From: Streptococcus mitis
GTDB lineage: Bacteria > Bacillota > Bacilli > Lactobacillales > Streptococcaceae
Length of the DNA: 64,000 bases
NCBI RefSeq assembly: GCF_002005545.1
Contig: NZ_LBMT01000001.1
Coordinates: forward strand, 766,301 to 830,300
Direction: 5' to 3'
This document shows positions 29,569-37,738 of the stretch, in pieces. Every line of letters starts with the position of its first letter. Positions within the stretch are counted from its first letter, which is position 1. The notes beneath the pieces were generated by a model. It ran no database searches, was not told where the DNA came from, and was given only the letters and a program-made list of their open reading frames with translations. The position numbers were made by a program, and so were the translations under genes.

Positions 29569-29635
29569 AAAATCTACCTCTACTGTATTGAATTTTGATA
29601 TAATATAGCTACATTATACCAGATTTGGAGAAAAT

Positions 29636-30367
29636 ATGTTAGAAATTAAAAACCTGACAGGTGGCTATGTTCATGTTCCTGTCTTGAAAGATGTGTCCTT
29701 TACTGTTGAAAGTGGGCAGTTGGTCGGTTTGATTGGTCTCAATGGTGCTGGGAAATCGACGACTATTAATGAGATTATCGGTCTGTTGACACCTTATAGC
29801 GGTTCTATCAATATCAATGGCCTGACACTGCAAGAAGATGCGACTAGTTACCGTAAGCAAATTGGCTACATTCCTGAAACGCCTAGTCTGTATGAGGAAT
29901 TGACCCTCAGAGAGCATATCGAAACGGTTGCTATGGCTTATGGTATTGAGCAGAAAGTGGCTTTTGAGCGAGTAGAGCCCTTGTTAAAAATGTTCCGTCT
30001 GGACCAGAAATTAGACTGGTTTCCTGTTCATTTTTCAAAAGGGATGAAGCAGAAGGTCATGATTATCTGTGCTTTTGTGGTGGATCCGAGTCTTTTTATC
30101 GTGGATGAGCCCTTCCTTGGTCTTGATCCCTTGGCTATTGCGGACTTGATTCAGCTTTTGGAAGTGGAAAAGCAAAAGGGCAAGTCCATTCTCATGAGTA
30201 CCCACGTGCTGGATTCGGCGGAGAAGATGTGTGATGCCTTTGTTATTCTCCACAAAGGGGAAGTGCGTGCTAAGGGAAATCTCCTGCAACTGCGCGAAGC
30301 CTTTGATATGCCTGAGGCTAGTTTGAATGATATTTACTTGGCTCTGACCAAAGAGGAGGAGCTATGA
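29636..30367 (+). CDS. ecsA: ABC transporter ATP-binding protein, EcsA-like
   Basis: These 243 residues include Walker A GLNGAGKST near 37-45, Q-loop YIPETPSLYEEL, signature FSKGMKQKV near 133 and Walker B LFIVDEPFLGLD near 151. The partner gene overlaps by 4 bases. EcsAB affects competence, secretion and intramembrane proteolysis in B. subtilis; the exported substrate is not known. Confidence 0.88.
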   Translation: MLEIKNLTGGYVHVPVLKDVSFTVESGQLVGLIGLNGAGKSTTINEIIGLLTPYSGSININGLTLQEDATSYRKQIGYIPETPSLYEELTLREHIETVAMAYGIEQKVAFERVEPLLKMFRLDQKLDWFPVHFSKGMKQKVMIICAFVVDPSLFIVDEPFLGLDPLAIADLIQLLEVEKQKGKSILMSTHVLDSAEKMCDAFVILHKGEVRAKGNLLQLREAFDMPEASLNDIYLALTKEEEL

Positions 30368-31413
30368 AAGACTTGTTTTTAAAGAGAAAGCAGGCTTTTC
30401 GTAAGGAGTGTCTTGGTTATCTGCGCTATGTTCTCAATGACCACTTTGTCTTGTTCCTGCTTGTTCTGATGGGCTTTCTAGCCTACCAGTACAGTCAACT
30501 CTTGCAACATTTTCCTGAAAATCATTGGCCCATCCTTTTATTTGTAGGGATTACGTCTGTTTTACTTTTGCTTTGGGGAGGAATTGCCACCTATATGGAG
30601 GCTCCAGACAAGCTCTTTCTCTTAGTTGGAGAAGAGGAAATCAAACTCCATCTCAAGCGTCAAACTGGCATTTCTCTAGCCTTTTGGCTCTTTGTCCAGA
30701 CCCTTTTCTTGCTGTTATTTGCGCCTTTATTTTTGGCAATGGGTTATGCCTTGCCAGTTTTTCTGGTCTATGTGCTTTTATTGGGAGTAGGGAAATATTT
30801 CCTCTTTCGTCAAAAGGCCAGCAAGTTTTTTACTGAAACTGGACTGGACTGGGACTATGTCATTTCCCAAGAAAGCAAGCGTAAGCAAGTCTTGCTTCGT
30901 TTCTTTGCCCTCTTTACGCAGGTCAAGGGAATTTCAAACAGCGTCAAGCGTCGTGCCTATCTGGACTTTATCCTAAAGGCTGTTCAGAAGGTGCCTGGGA
31001 AGATTTGGCAAAATCTCTATCTGCGTTCTTATCTGCGAAATGGAGACCTCTTTGCGCTCAGTCTTCGTCTGCTCTTGCTTTCCATACTGGCGCAGGTTTT
31101 TATCGAGCAAGCTTGGATTGCGACAGCAGTGGTAGTGCTGTTTAACTACCTCTTGCTCTTCCAGTTGTTGGCCCTCTATCATGCCTTTGACTACCAGTAT
31201 TTGACCCAACTCTTTCCGCTGGACAAGGGGCAAAAGGAAAAAGGCTTGCAGGCAGTAGTCCGAGGATTGACCAGTTTGGTCTTAGTAGTGGAATTAGTGG
31301 TTGGGTTGATTACCTTCCAAGAAAAACTAGCCCTTCTAGCCTTACTGGGAGCGGGTTTGGTTTTACTAGTCTTGTACTTACCTTATCAAGTAAAACGTCA
31401 GATGCAGAACTAA
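30364..31413 (+). CDS. ecsB: ABC transporter permease, EcsB-like
   Basis: This 349-residue membrane protein has about six to eight hydrophobic segments and a basic N terminus (KDLFLKRKQAFRKECLGYLRYV), matching EcsB in size and position. ATGA overlap with ecsA shows translational coupling. A bidirectional terminator follows. Confidence 0.88.
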   Translation: MKDLFLKRKQAFRKECLGYLRYVLNDHFVLFLLVLMGFLAYQYSQLLQHFPENHWPILLFVGITSVLLLLWGGIATYMEAPDKLFLLVGEEEIKLHLKRQTGISLAFWLFVQTLFLLLFAPLFLAMGYALPVFLVYVLLLGVGKYFLFRQKASKFFTETGLDWDYVISQESKRKQVLLRFFALFTQVKGISNSVKRRAYLDFILKAVQKVPGKIWQNLYLRSYLRNGDLFALSLRLLLLSILAQVFIEQAWIATAVVVLFNYLLLFQLLALYHAFDYQYLTQLFPLDKGQKEKGLQAVVRGLTSLVLVVELVVGLITFQEKLALLALLGAGLVLLVLYLPYQVKRQMQN

Positions 31414-31432
31414 CATTGCCCTATATGACACT

Positions 31433-31472
31433 AAAAAAGAAGTTGAGTTCAGTTTGTCTCAACTTCTTTTTT
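31433..31472. terminator. Bidirectional terminator between ecsB and blpT
   Basis: AAAAAAGAAGTTGAG / CTCAACTTCTTTTTT, perfect 15-bp stem. Confidence 0.9.
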
Positions 31473-31476
31473 GTTA

Positions 31477-31806
31477 CTATAGGATAATGGTTGGTCCGTA
31501 GAGACTTAACTTGGTCTTGACTTGGTCAAAGTGGAAGCGGTCATAGGCCCGCCAAGCGGCGCGAGTAGGAGCATCTGGATTGAGAGCGCTGAGTCCCATG
31601 AGAAGACTGGAAGTCTGGTAAAATTTTTCCAGTTCAATCAAGACTCGATTATCCACTGTCTCAGCCTTGGCTAGAAAACCAAGAATAGAGTTTAATTGCT
31701 CCTGAAAGCGGACGTCGTCAGCGCTTGCCTGTTTGCATGCTTGATAGGCTTTGTTTAAGTCAGTAATCAAAGTCTGAGCTCTTTTGATGGGGTCTATATC
31801 TGTCAT
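31477..31806 (-). CDS. blpT: BlpT-like small helical protein
   Basis: This 109-residue, all-helical protein has no membrane segment. In pneumococci a gene of this size and orientation, named blpT, sits divergent to blpR and belongs to the BlpR regulon; I assign the symbol by position and recollection. The composition is similar to small bacteriocin immunity proteins. A candidate BlpR site lies upstream at 31904-31935. Confidence 0.65.
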   Translation of the reverse strand: MTDIDPIKRAQTLITDLNKAYQACKQASADDVRFQEQLNSILGFLAKAETVDNRVLIELEKFYQTSSLLMGLSALNPDAPTRAAWRAYDRFHFDQVKTKLSLYGPTIIL

Positions 31807-31903
31807 GAGAATTCCTCCTTTAATCTGGGTGCTAGTCTTGTTTCTAGCAACTGTGTTTTGATACTGTTAGTCTATCACTTTTATCTCCTTTTTCACCATA
31901 AAA

Positions 31904-31935
31904 TCTTTAATTGCCCTTGAAATTTCCTGAATGGT
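31904..31935 (-). promoter_or_regulatory. Candidate BlpR binding site upstream of blpT
   Basis: On the minus strand, ACCATTCAGGA (31935-31925) and GCAATTAAAGA (31914-31904) have starts 21 bases apart, i.e. two helical turns, as expected for LytTR-type regulators such as BlpR and ComE. The second repeat matches the first at 7 of 11 positions. The rest of 31807-32101 holds no gene. Confidence 0.5.
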
Positions 31936-32101
31936 ACTGTTAAGATTTTATGATAAAATAGTTGTAAGATTATCATGCTTATTTGAGGAACAAGATACCC
32001 TTCAGGAGCGTTAAAGGCCTGTTTAGGATTTGGTGGGCTTGTATCATAGTATTTTTGCTATTCTCTTTTTAGGAAGAAATCAAATCAAGGAGAGTAAGAA
32101 G

Positions 32102-32839
32102 ATGAGAATATTTGTTTTAGAAGATGATTTTTCCCAACAGACTAGGATTGAAACGACGATTGAGAAACTCTTGAAGGAACATCATATCACTCCCAGTTCT
32201 TTTAAAGTCTTTGGTAAGCCAGACCAACTGCTGGCAGAGGTGCATGAGAAGGGAGCCCATCAGCTATTCTTTTTGGATATTGAGATTCGAAACGAGGAGA
32301 TGAAAGGCTTAGAGGTGGCTAGAAAGATTCGGGATCGGGATCCTTATGCTCTCATCGTCTTTGTGACGACTCACTCGGAGTTTATGCCCTTGTCCTTTCG
32401 CTACCAAGTGTCTGCTTTGGACTACATTGATAAGGCCTTGTCGGCAGAGGAATTTGAATCTCGGATCGAGACAGCCCTCCTCTATGCCAATAGTCAAGAT
32501 AGTAAAAGTCTGGCGGAAGATTGCTTTTACTTTAAATCAAAATTTGCCCAATTCCAGTATCCTTTTAAAGAGGTTTATTATCTTGAAACATCGCCTAGAG
32601 CCCATCGTGTTATTCTCTATACCAAGACAGACAGGCTGGAATTTACAGCGAGTTTAGAGGAGGTTTTCAAGCAGGAGCCCCGTCTCTTGCAGTGCCATCG
32701 CTCTTTTCTCATCAATCCTGCCAATGTAGTTCGTTTGGATAAGAAAGAAAAACTCCTTTTCTTTCCCAATGGAGGAAGCTGTCTGATCGCGCGTTATAAG
32801 GTCAGAGAAGTGTCTGAGGCCATCAATAACTTGCATTGA
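32102..32839 (+). CDS. blpR: Response regulator BlpR (LytTR family)
   Basis: This 245-residue bacteriocin-locus regulator has a receiver domain at 1-125 (acidic pocket FVLEDD, phospho-acceptor Asp in FFLDIEIRN near 60, Lys in DYIDKAL) and a LytTR DNA-binding domain from about 140 (YYLETSPRAHRVILYT, CHRSFLINPANV). ATG 32102 follows AAGGAGAG; the frame extends upstream to 32030 without a ribosome site. Cotranscribed with blpH. Confidence 0.93.
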   Translation: MRIFVLEDDFSQQTRIETTIEKLLKEHHITPSSFKVFGKPDQLLAEVHEKGAHQLFFLDIEIRNEEMKGLEVARKIRDRDPYALIVFVTTHSEFMPLSFRYQVSALDYIDKALSAEEFESRIETALLYANSQDSKSLAEDCFYFKSKFAQFQYPFKEVYYLETSPRAHRVILYTKTDRLEFTASLEEVFKQEPRLLQCHRSFLINPANVVRLDKKEKLLFFPNGGSCLIARYKVREVSEAINNLH

Positions 32840-32852
32840 GCTAGGAGAGTTT

Positions 32853-34202
32853 ATGAATATTGCTTGGATATTATTGTATACGCTTATTACTAATGGGCTA
32901 AAAATTGTTATTTTCTTTAAGGTAGATGGAATTGGTCTCAATTTTGAGAGAATTTTTAAGGCCTTTCTTTTTAAGCTACTTTTGGCAGTTGTTTTTGTAA
33001 TGATTAGCTATATAGTAGGAAATGATTATCTATCTTATTTTATGGAACCCTTGTACGGTATAGGTTTGTCTTTCTTACTGTTAAGAGGGCTTCCTAAAAA
33101 ACTCCTCTTCTTTTATGGTCTCTTTCCAATGATATTGGTGAATCTCTTTTATAGAGGGGTCTCCTATTTTGTGCTTCCATTTTGGGGACAAGAAATTGTA
33201 GATAAAGGTAGCAATCCTATCTTTTTATTGATGACGATATTCGTTTGCTTCATAGTTTTAGTCTTTTTGAAATGGTTGGACTATGATTTCACTAACTTGA
33301 GAAAGGAGATTCTCGATAAAGGTTTTCAAAAGTCCCTGACCACGATTAACTGGATAATGGGGGCTTATTATCTAGTGATGCAAAGTCTGTCTTTCTTTGA
33401 ATATGAACAAGGTATTCAATCAACGACTGTTCGCCATCTGATTCTAGTGTTTTACTTGCTCTTTTTTATGGGGATTATCAAGAAACTGGATACCTATTTG
33501 AAGGACAAACTCCATGAGAGATTGGACCAAGAGCAGGCCTTGCGCTACAGAGATATGGAGCGATATAGTCGGCATATAGAGGAACTTTACAAGGAAGTAC
33601 GAAGTTTTCGACATGACTACACTAACCTCTTGACTAGCTTACGTCTGGGCATTGAAGAGGAGGATATGGAGCAGATAAAAGAGGTCTACGACTCGGTCTT
33701 AAAGGATTCTAGTGAAAAATTGCAGGACAATAAATATGACCTTGGACGATTGGTAAATATTCGTGACCGTGCCCTCAAAAGTCTCCTAGCAGGTAAATTT
33801 CTAAAAGCCAGAGATAAGAAGATTGTATTTAATGTCGAAGTTCCTGAGGAGATTCAGGTAGAGGGGATGAGCTTGCTTGACTTTCTAACCATTGTGTCTA
33901 TCCTTTGTGACAATGCTATTGAAGCTAGTGTAGAAGCCTGTCAACCTCATGTTTCAATCGCCTTTTTAAAAAATGGAGCACAGGAGACCTTTATCATTGA
34001 AAACTCCATCAAAGAAGAGAGCATAGATATTTCTGAAATCTTCTCCTTTGGAGCCAGTTCTAAAGGGGAGGAGAGAGGAGTTGGTCTCTATACCGTCATG
34101 AAAATTGTGGAAAGTCATCCCAATACCAGTCTCAATACCACCTGCAAAAATCAAGTCTTTCGTCAAGTTTTAACGGTTCACTTGCTGCCGGTTGGTCATT
34201 AG
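32853..34202 (+). CDS. blpH: Peptide-sensing histidine kinase BlpH (HPK10)
   Basis: The 449 residues comprise about six to seven N-terminal membrane helices (1-215), a coiled linker, phospho-acceptor His in FRHDYTNLL near 253, an N box LCDNAIEAS near 354 and a G box GEERGVGLYTVMKI near 410. BlpH senses the BlpC pheromone in pneumococci. The gene is intact, but no blpC or blpAB follows it here, so its ligand must come from elsewhere. Confidence 0.92.
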   Translation: MNIAWILLYTLITNGLKIVIFFKVDGIGLNFERIFKAFLFKLLLAVVFVMISYIVGNDYLSYFMEPLYGIGLSFLLLRGLPKKLLFFYGLFPMILVNLFYRGVSYFVLPFWGQEIVDKGSNPIFLLMTIFVCFIVLVFLKWLDYDFTNLRKEILDKGFQKSLTTINWIMGAYYLVMQSLSFFEYEQGIQSTTVRHLILVFYLLFFMGIIKKLDTYLKDKLHERLDQEQALRYRDMERYSRHIEELYKEVRSFRHDYTNLLTSLRLGIEEEDMEQIKEVYDSVLKDSSEKLQDNKYDLGRLVNIRDRALKSLLAGKFLKARDKKIVFNVEVPEEIQVEGMSLLDFLTIVSILCDNAIEASVEACQPHVSIAFLKNGAQETFIIENSIKEESIDISEIFSFGASSKGEERGVGLYTVMKIVESHPNTSLNTTCKNQVFRQVLTVHLLPVGH

Positions 34203-34293
34203 AAAATTTGTGAAAAAAGAATTGGCAGAAGCTAGCAGTTGAAGTCTGTTTTTAGTCAGTTTGACTTGTACTATAGTATATGAGGTATATTAA

Positions 34294-34650
34294 ATGAATA
34301 AGAAATCCTTTTTTATCATCTGTTCTACGTTGATCATAGCTTCGAATCTTCTCATGATTTCCGTGGTGAACAAGGGAGAAGAAACAGGGAGTAACCTGTT
34401 TGTGATTGCTATAGCCTGTGTTATGTTACCAGTCTTTTTATATGCAGTTGAAAACCAACTGACTTCATTGGTAAGAGTAGAATCAATACTCCTGATTCAG
34501 TTGACAGTTATATCCCTACTCCGTCTTATCAATAGAATAGGGAGTACGCCTGAAATCCTCAACATTATCATTACCCTTATCGCTTTGGCAAGTGGGACAG
34601 CTGCTATCCTTGTTGCGATTATGAGAATATATGAGAACATACGGAAGTGA
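34294..34650 (+). CDS. Small membrane protein, blp-locus accessory
   Basis: This 118-residue protein has four hydrophobic segments, short loops and charged ends. It is not recognised as a specific family. Position between blpH and the BlpY/PncP proteins suggests a bacteriocin immunity role (inference). The ribosome site is weak (GAGG at 34282, 8 bases before the ATG). A terminator follows. Confidence 0.6.
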   Translation: MNKKSFFIICSTLIIASNLLMISVVNKGEETGSNLFVIAIACVMLPVFLYAVENQLTSLVRVESILLIQLTVISLLRLINRIGSTPEILNIIITLIALASGTAAILVAIMRIYENIRK

Positions 34651-34700
34651 GGGTGAGTAGTTTTCTATTTTGTATTTTCACATTGTCAAGTTCCCCCAGG

Positions 34701-34728
34701 GCAAGTATGTTTTTCATGCTTGCTTTTT
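34701..34728 (+). terminator. Rho-independent terminator
   Basis: GCAAGTATG / CATGCTTGC stem followed by TTTTT. Confidence 0.85.
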
Positions 34729-34758
34729 AAATTTTTTACAATTCAAGATGTTTTGATG

Positions 34759-34804
34759 ACCATTTATGATTTGAGTGTTCCAAGGATAAAATGAGTGCTA
34801 TACT
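34759..34804 (+). promoter_or_regulatory. Promoter with possible BlpR half-site
   Basis: ACCATTTATGA at 34759-34769 resembles the BlpR repeat. A weak second copy may start at 34779. An extended -10, TGcTATACT, ends at 34804, with its TATACT starting 40 bases after the first repeat starts. It would drive the 54-residue and following membrane genes. Confidence 0.4.
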
Positions 34805-34861
34805 AGCAGTGTAAAGGTTGTAGCTAAACTAAGATAAAGCATACATTTAGGAGGAAATCTT

Positions 34862-35026
34862 ATGAAGAAAAAAATACTAATCATTTTCGTTCTGTATCTG
34901 ATCATGTCTATCCTTCTTTATCCGCTTAGGGAGAGTATTTGGTATCATCTATTTTATACCATAGCCTATATGATTGCGGTTGTGATCTATTTTGCTTTAA
35001 CTAAAAAGAAAGGAGCAAAGAAATGA
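34862..35026 (+). CDS. Small membrane protein, 54 residues
   Basis: Two hydrophobic helices (about 4-20 and 27-46) between Lys-rich ends (MKKK at the start and KKKGAKK at the end). TAGGAGGAAAT precedes the ATG and the stop overlaps the next start (ATGA), which strongly supports that this short frame is real. Probable immunity or accessory peptide of the blp locus; function unknown. Confidence 0.7.
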   Translation: MKKKILIIFVLYLIMSILLYPLRESIWYHLFYTIAYMIAVVIYFALTKKKGAKK

Positions 35027-35427
35027 AAACTTTTCTTGCTAAAAAACGGAACATCTTCCTTGCGAGATTGTTCTTAGGTCAGTTGCCTTTACTTGTCTCT
35101 ACTTATCTATTTCTATCTCGTCAGTTTTTAAATTTTTCCGTAGTTCTCCAATTTCTTTTAGTGGTTATTAACTTGGCCTCTATTTTGGTTACTGTTTACC
35201 TCACTAGGGAAATGAGGATAAGAGAGTTTGAAGATGATGATTTGGTTAGTCCTAGAACCAATCAACTCATGTTCATCGGCTTGACAGGTTTTATGTCTAT
35301 TATTTGTTTGTATAGAGGTGTCACAGCAGGAGAATCTTACCAACAACTAATTGCCTATATTGGCGCTATTCTCTGCTTGATTATTATGCTTCTACTCATT
35401 TGGGGCTTGAAGTATTATAAAAAGTAG
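35023..35427 (+). CDS. Four-helix membrane protein, blp-locus accessory
   Basis: This 134-residue protein has four hydrophobic segments with a charged loop in the middle (REMRIREFEDDDLVSPRTN). It is translationally coupled to the preceding small gene, whose tail contains the AAGGAG ribosome site. In size and place it could correspond to the pneumococcal immunity gene blpX, but I cannot confirm that. Confidence 0.65.
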   Translation: MKTFLAKKRNIFLARLFLGQLPLLVSTYLFLSRQFLNFSVVLQFLLVVINLASILVTVYLTREMRIREFEDDDLVSPRTNQLMFIGLTGFMSIICLYRGVTAGESYQQLIAYIGAILCLIIMLLLIWGLKYYKK

Positions 35428-35509
35428 CTTGCCTTCCTCTTCTGACAGAATCTTTTATTAGAAGGCTCTATTAAACTGTCCGTGAAATAAGTGAATGGAG
35501 GTATTTAAT

Positions 35510-35893
35510 ATGAAATATAGATTATTTCTTGTTATTTTCTTGAGTAGTATGTTGAATATTCTTTTAGGGACATTTTTACAAATCTCTAATGTATCGATTG
35601 GGTGGATTGTTCTCTACAGTGGATTATTTGAAGCAGGCGTTTTCCTTCTTGCTAATAAAGGGGTAGCGGTAAAAATAAAGGAAGTAGATATTCGAAATCG
35701 CTTTAAATTTATTTTTGGAAAAACCTTATGGTTTCAAATTTTTTTGCTCATCTTTTTGATGGTCAAACTTTATCTTGGTTTGGATGCGAGGTTGATTTTA
35801 TTCTATGGACATATTTTCATTGTCTTTAATGCCTTAATGTATCTATTATCTAGTAGTCAGGTTAGCCTTAAAAAGAACAAGCTGTCTTCTTAA
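35510..35893 (+). CDS. Four-helix membrane protein, blp-locus accessory
   Basis: This 127-residue hydrophobic protein is not recognised. ATG 35510 has TGGAGG 7-8 bases upstream; the in-frame ATG at 35495 overlaps that site. Hydrophobicity and length resemble the neighbouring genes, suggesting another immunity-type membrane protein. Confidence 0.6.
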   Translation: MKYRLFLVIFLSSMLNILLGTFLQISNVSIGWIVLYSGLFEAGVFLLANKGVAVKIKEVDIRNRFKFIFGKTLWFQIFLLIFLMVKLYLGLDARLILFYGHIFIVFNALMYLLSSSQVSLKKNKLSS

Positions 35894-35957
35894 TCTTGCA
35901 GTAATAGAGCATGACAAGGTGAGCTATCCTGTCTTGTAGATAGTAGGGAGGATTTAT

Positions 35958-36647
35958 ATGAAAAGACACGCTATTCTTTTCAAAACGAGTGCAATTCTTT
36001 CTTATTTGTTTCTGTTTTTCGGACTGTCTTGGACAACCCAATTTTGGAGCAATTATTGGGAGTTCTCGTCTTGGGTAGGAAATATTATCTGGATTCGAAA
36101 CATCATCAGTCTTCTCTTTATCTGCTTGATGGTTTGGATTTTGGTCAGGTCGGGCCATGCTTATCTCTTTCGTATCCCTAGGAAAAAGTGGTTGAGCTAT
36201 TCTGTTCTGACGGTGTTAGCCGCTGTTGTACTTATCTGCTTTAACTATCTGACAGCTAAACACGTCCAGGGAACTAATGAAGGGTGGAATTTGTTTATTG
36301 CCTATAGTGAGACAAATTTTGCGGAGTTTGGTGTTTACCTAACCTTAATCGTACTAGGACCTCTGATGGAAGAATTGGTATGTAGGGGCCTGCTTCAACA
36401 TGCCTTCTTTAAGGATTCGAGATGGGGGCAGGATCTTCTCTTTCCGTCATTCTTATTTGCCTTGCCCCACTTTTCTAGCTTGCCAAGTCTCGCAGATATT
36501 TTTGTCTATACGGCAGTGGGCTGTCTGTTTGCCTGTCTAACACGTTATACGAAGAGTATCTATCCTTCTTATTCGATTCATATTGTTAATAATATCATCG
36601 CAAACTTACCATTTTTGCTCACTTTTCTACATAGGGTCTTAGGGTAA
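35958..36647 (+). CDS. blpY: CPBP intramembrane metalloprotease family, BlpY-like
   Basis: This 229-residue Abi/CPBP protein has about seven to eight helices. The motif EELVCRGLL (Glu-Glu...Arg) lies near 139-147, followed by a His in LPHFSSLPS and a final HIVNNI motif, the three active-site blocks of the family. In pneumococcal blp loci BlpY in this position gives bacteriocin immunity. AGGAGG precedes the start. Confidence 0.8.
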   Translation: MKRHAILFKTSAILSYLFLFFGLSWTTQFWSNYWEFSSWVGNIIWIRNIISLLFICLMVWILVRSGHAYLFRIPRKKWLSYSVLTVLAAVVLICFNYLTAKHVQGTNEGWNLFIAYSETNFAEFGVYLTLIVLGPLMEELVCRGLLQHAFFKDSRWGQDLLFPSFLFALPHFSSLPSLADIFVYTAVGCLFACLTRYTKSIYPSYSIHIVNNIIANLPFLLTFLHRVLG

Positions 36648-36688
36648 AAAAACCAAAGCCTTGCTTTTTAGCCATAGAGGAGGTTATC

Positions 36689-36937
36689 ATGTATAAACAC
36701 TTATTTTTCCTAGATTCAAAAACCTTAGACCGGTTGACGCCCTATATTCTGGTCTTGGCTTCTGACACCATTGCCTTTAATGTTTTTGTGCTAACCTTTG
36801 TATCTGCGGTGGTCTTTAATTCCCTAAATTCCATGCTAGCTTTAATGGCTATATTCTTAGGGGCTGGCTATGTGGTCGGATTTTGGTTACTCAAATGGTT
36901 TGTTTTGGAAAGACTAGATCTAAAGAATGACGTGTAG
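36689..36937 (+). CDS. blpZ: BlpZ-like small membrane protein
   Basis: This 82-residue protein has two membrane helices and lies between two CPBP protease genes, as BlpZ does in pneumococci. GAGGAGG precedes the ATG. The symbol rests on size and position. Confidence 0.65.
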   Translation: MYKHLFFLDSKTLDRLTPYILVLASDTIAFNVFVLTFVSAVVFNSLNSMLALMAIFLGAGYVVGFWLLKWFVLERLDLKNDV

Positions 36938-36966
36938 GAAGTCTGTTTGGTGAGGAGGATAGCTTT

Positions 36967-37578
36967 ATGGAGTTTTTTGATAAATTTCATGCCTTGTGTT
37001 TTGGATTTTTAGTACTACTAATCGTCATTACAGTTCCTTATACGATTAACCATGGGGATTTTTTTCAAAATGAATCTGAATTGATTATTGTAAGTCTTCT
37101 AGTAACCTCGCTGAGTGTTGCTTATGCTAGAAAGTTTGAAATGATTTCTTTTGGGATGTTAAGCAAGAAAGAACTTTTACTTTTCATTGCAATCTTTCTT
37201 CTAAGTGTGCTTGAGACGCTGGTTTATATTCATTTCTTCGCTGTTTCTTCTGGCGCGGGAGTTCAACACTTGGCGGAAGTCAGCAGAGGAATTTCTCTGT
37301 CTTTGATTTTGACTTCCTCAGTTTTTGGACCCATCCAGGAGGAACTCATTTTCAGAGGACTTCTTCAAGGTGCGGTTTTTGACAATTCTTGGTTAGGGCT
37401 TGTACTAACTTCCTCTCTCTTTTCTTTCATGCATGGACCTTCCAATGTCCCTTCGTTTATTTTTTATCTACTTGGGGGCTTGTTGCTGGGCTTTGCTTAT
37501 AAAAAGAGCCAAAACCTATGGGTTTCTACTCTAGTCCACATGTTTTACAACAGTTTGCCACTCTTATATTATTTATAA
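36967..37578 (+). CDS. pncP: CPBP intramembrane metalloprotease family, PncP-like
   Basis: This 203-residue second Abi/CPBP protein carries QEELIFRGLLQGAVF near 120-134, FMHGPSN near 157 and the last block VHMFYNSLPL. All three predicted metal/active-site blocks are intact. It closes the blp locus, followed by a strong terminator. The symbol is by analogy to the pneumococcal blp tail. Confidence 0.75.
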   Translation: MEFFDKFHALCFGFLVLLIVITVPYTINHGDFFQNESELIIVSLLVTSLSVAYARKFEMISFGMLSKKELLLFIAIFLLSVLETLVYIHFFAVSSGAGVQHLAEVSRGISLSLILTSSVFGPIQEELIFRGLLQGAVFDNSWLGLVLTSSLFSFMHGPSNVPSFIFYLLGGLLLGFAYKKSQNLWVSTLVHMFYNSLPLLYYL

Positions 37579-37585
37579 AAATTAT

Positions 37586-37622
37586 GAAAAGGTAAGCAGA
37601 AGACGGTGCTTACCTTTTCTTT
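37586..37622 (+). terminator. Terminator at the end of the blp locus
   Basis: GAAAAGGTAAGCA / TGCTTACCTTTTC stem followed by TTTC. Confidence 0.85.
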
Positions 37623-37738
37623 CTATAATGATACCCCAGCCAATCCAGAGGCTTTTCTTTGAGAATCGGGTGTGGAGCGGTTGACGAATAGGCCAAAAAC
37701 TAGTAGAATAGTAAGGAAACTTTATACGGAGGAAAGAA

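Noticed and set aside
32030-32101. Extended N terminus for BlpR
   Set aside because: The extra 24 codons have no ribosome site and are not part of the receiver domain; ATG 32102 has AAGGAGAG at proper spacing.
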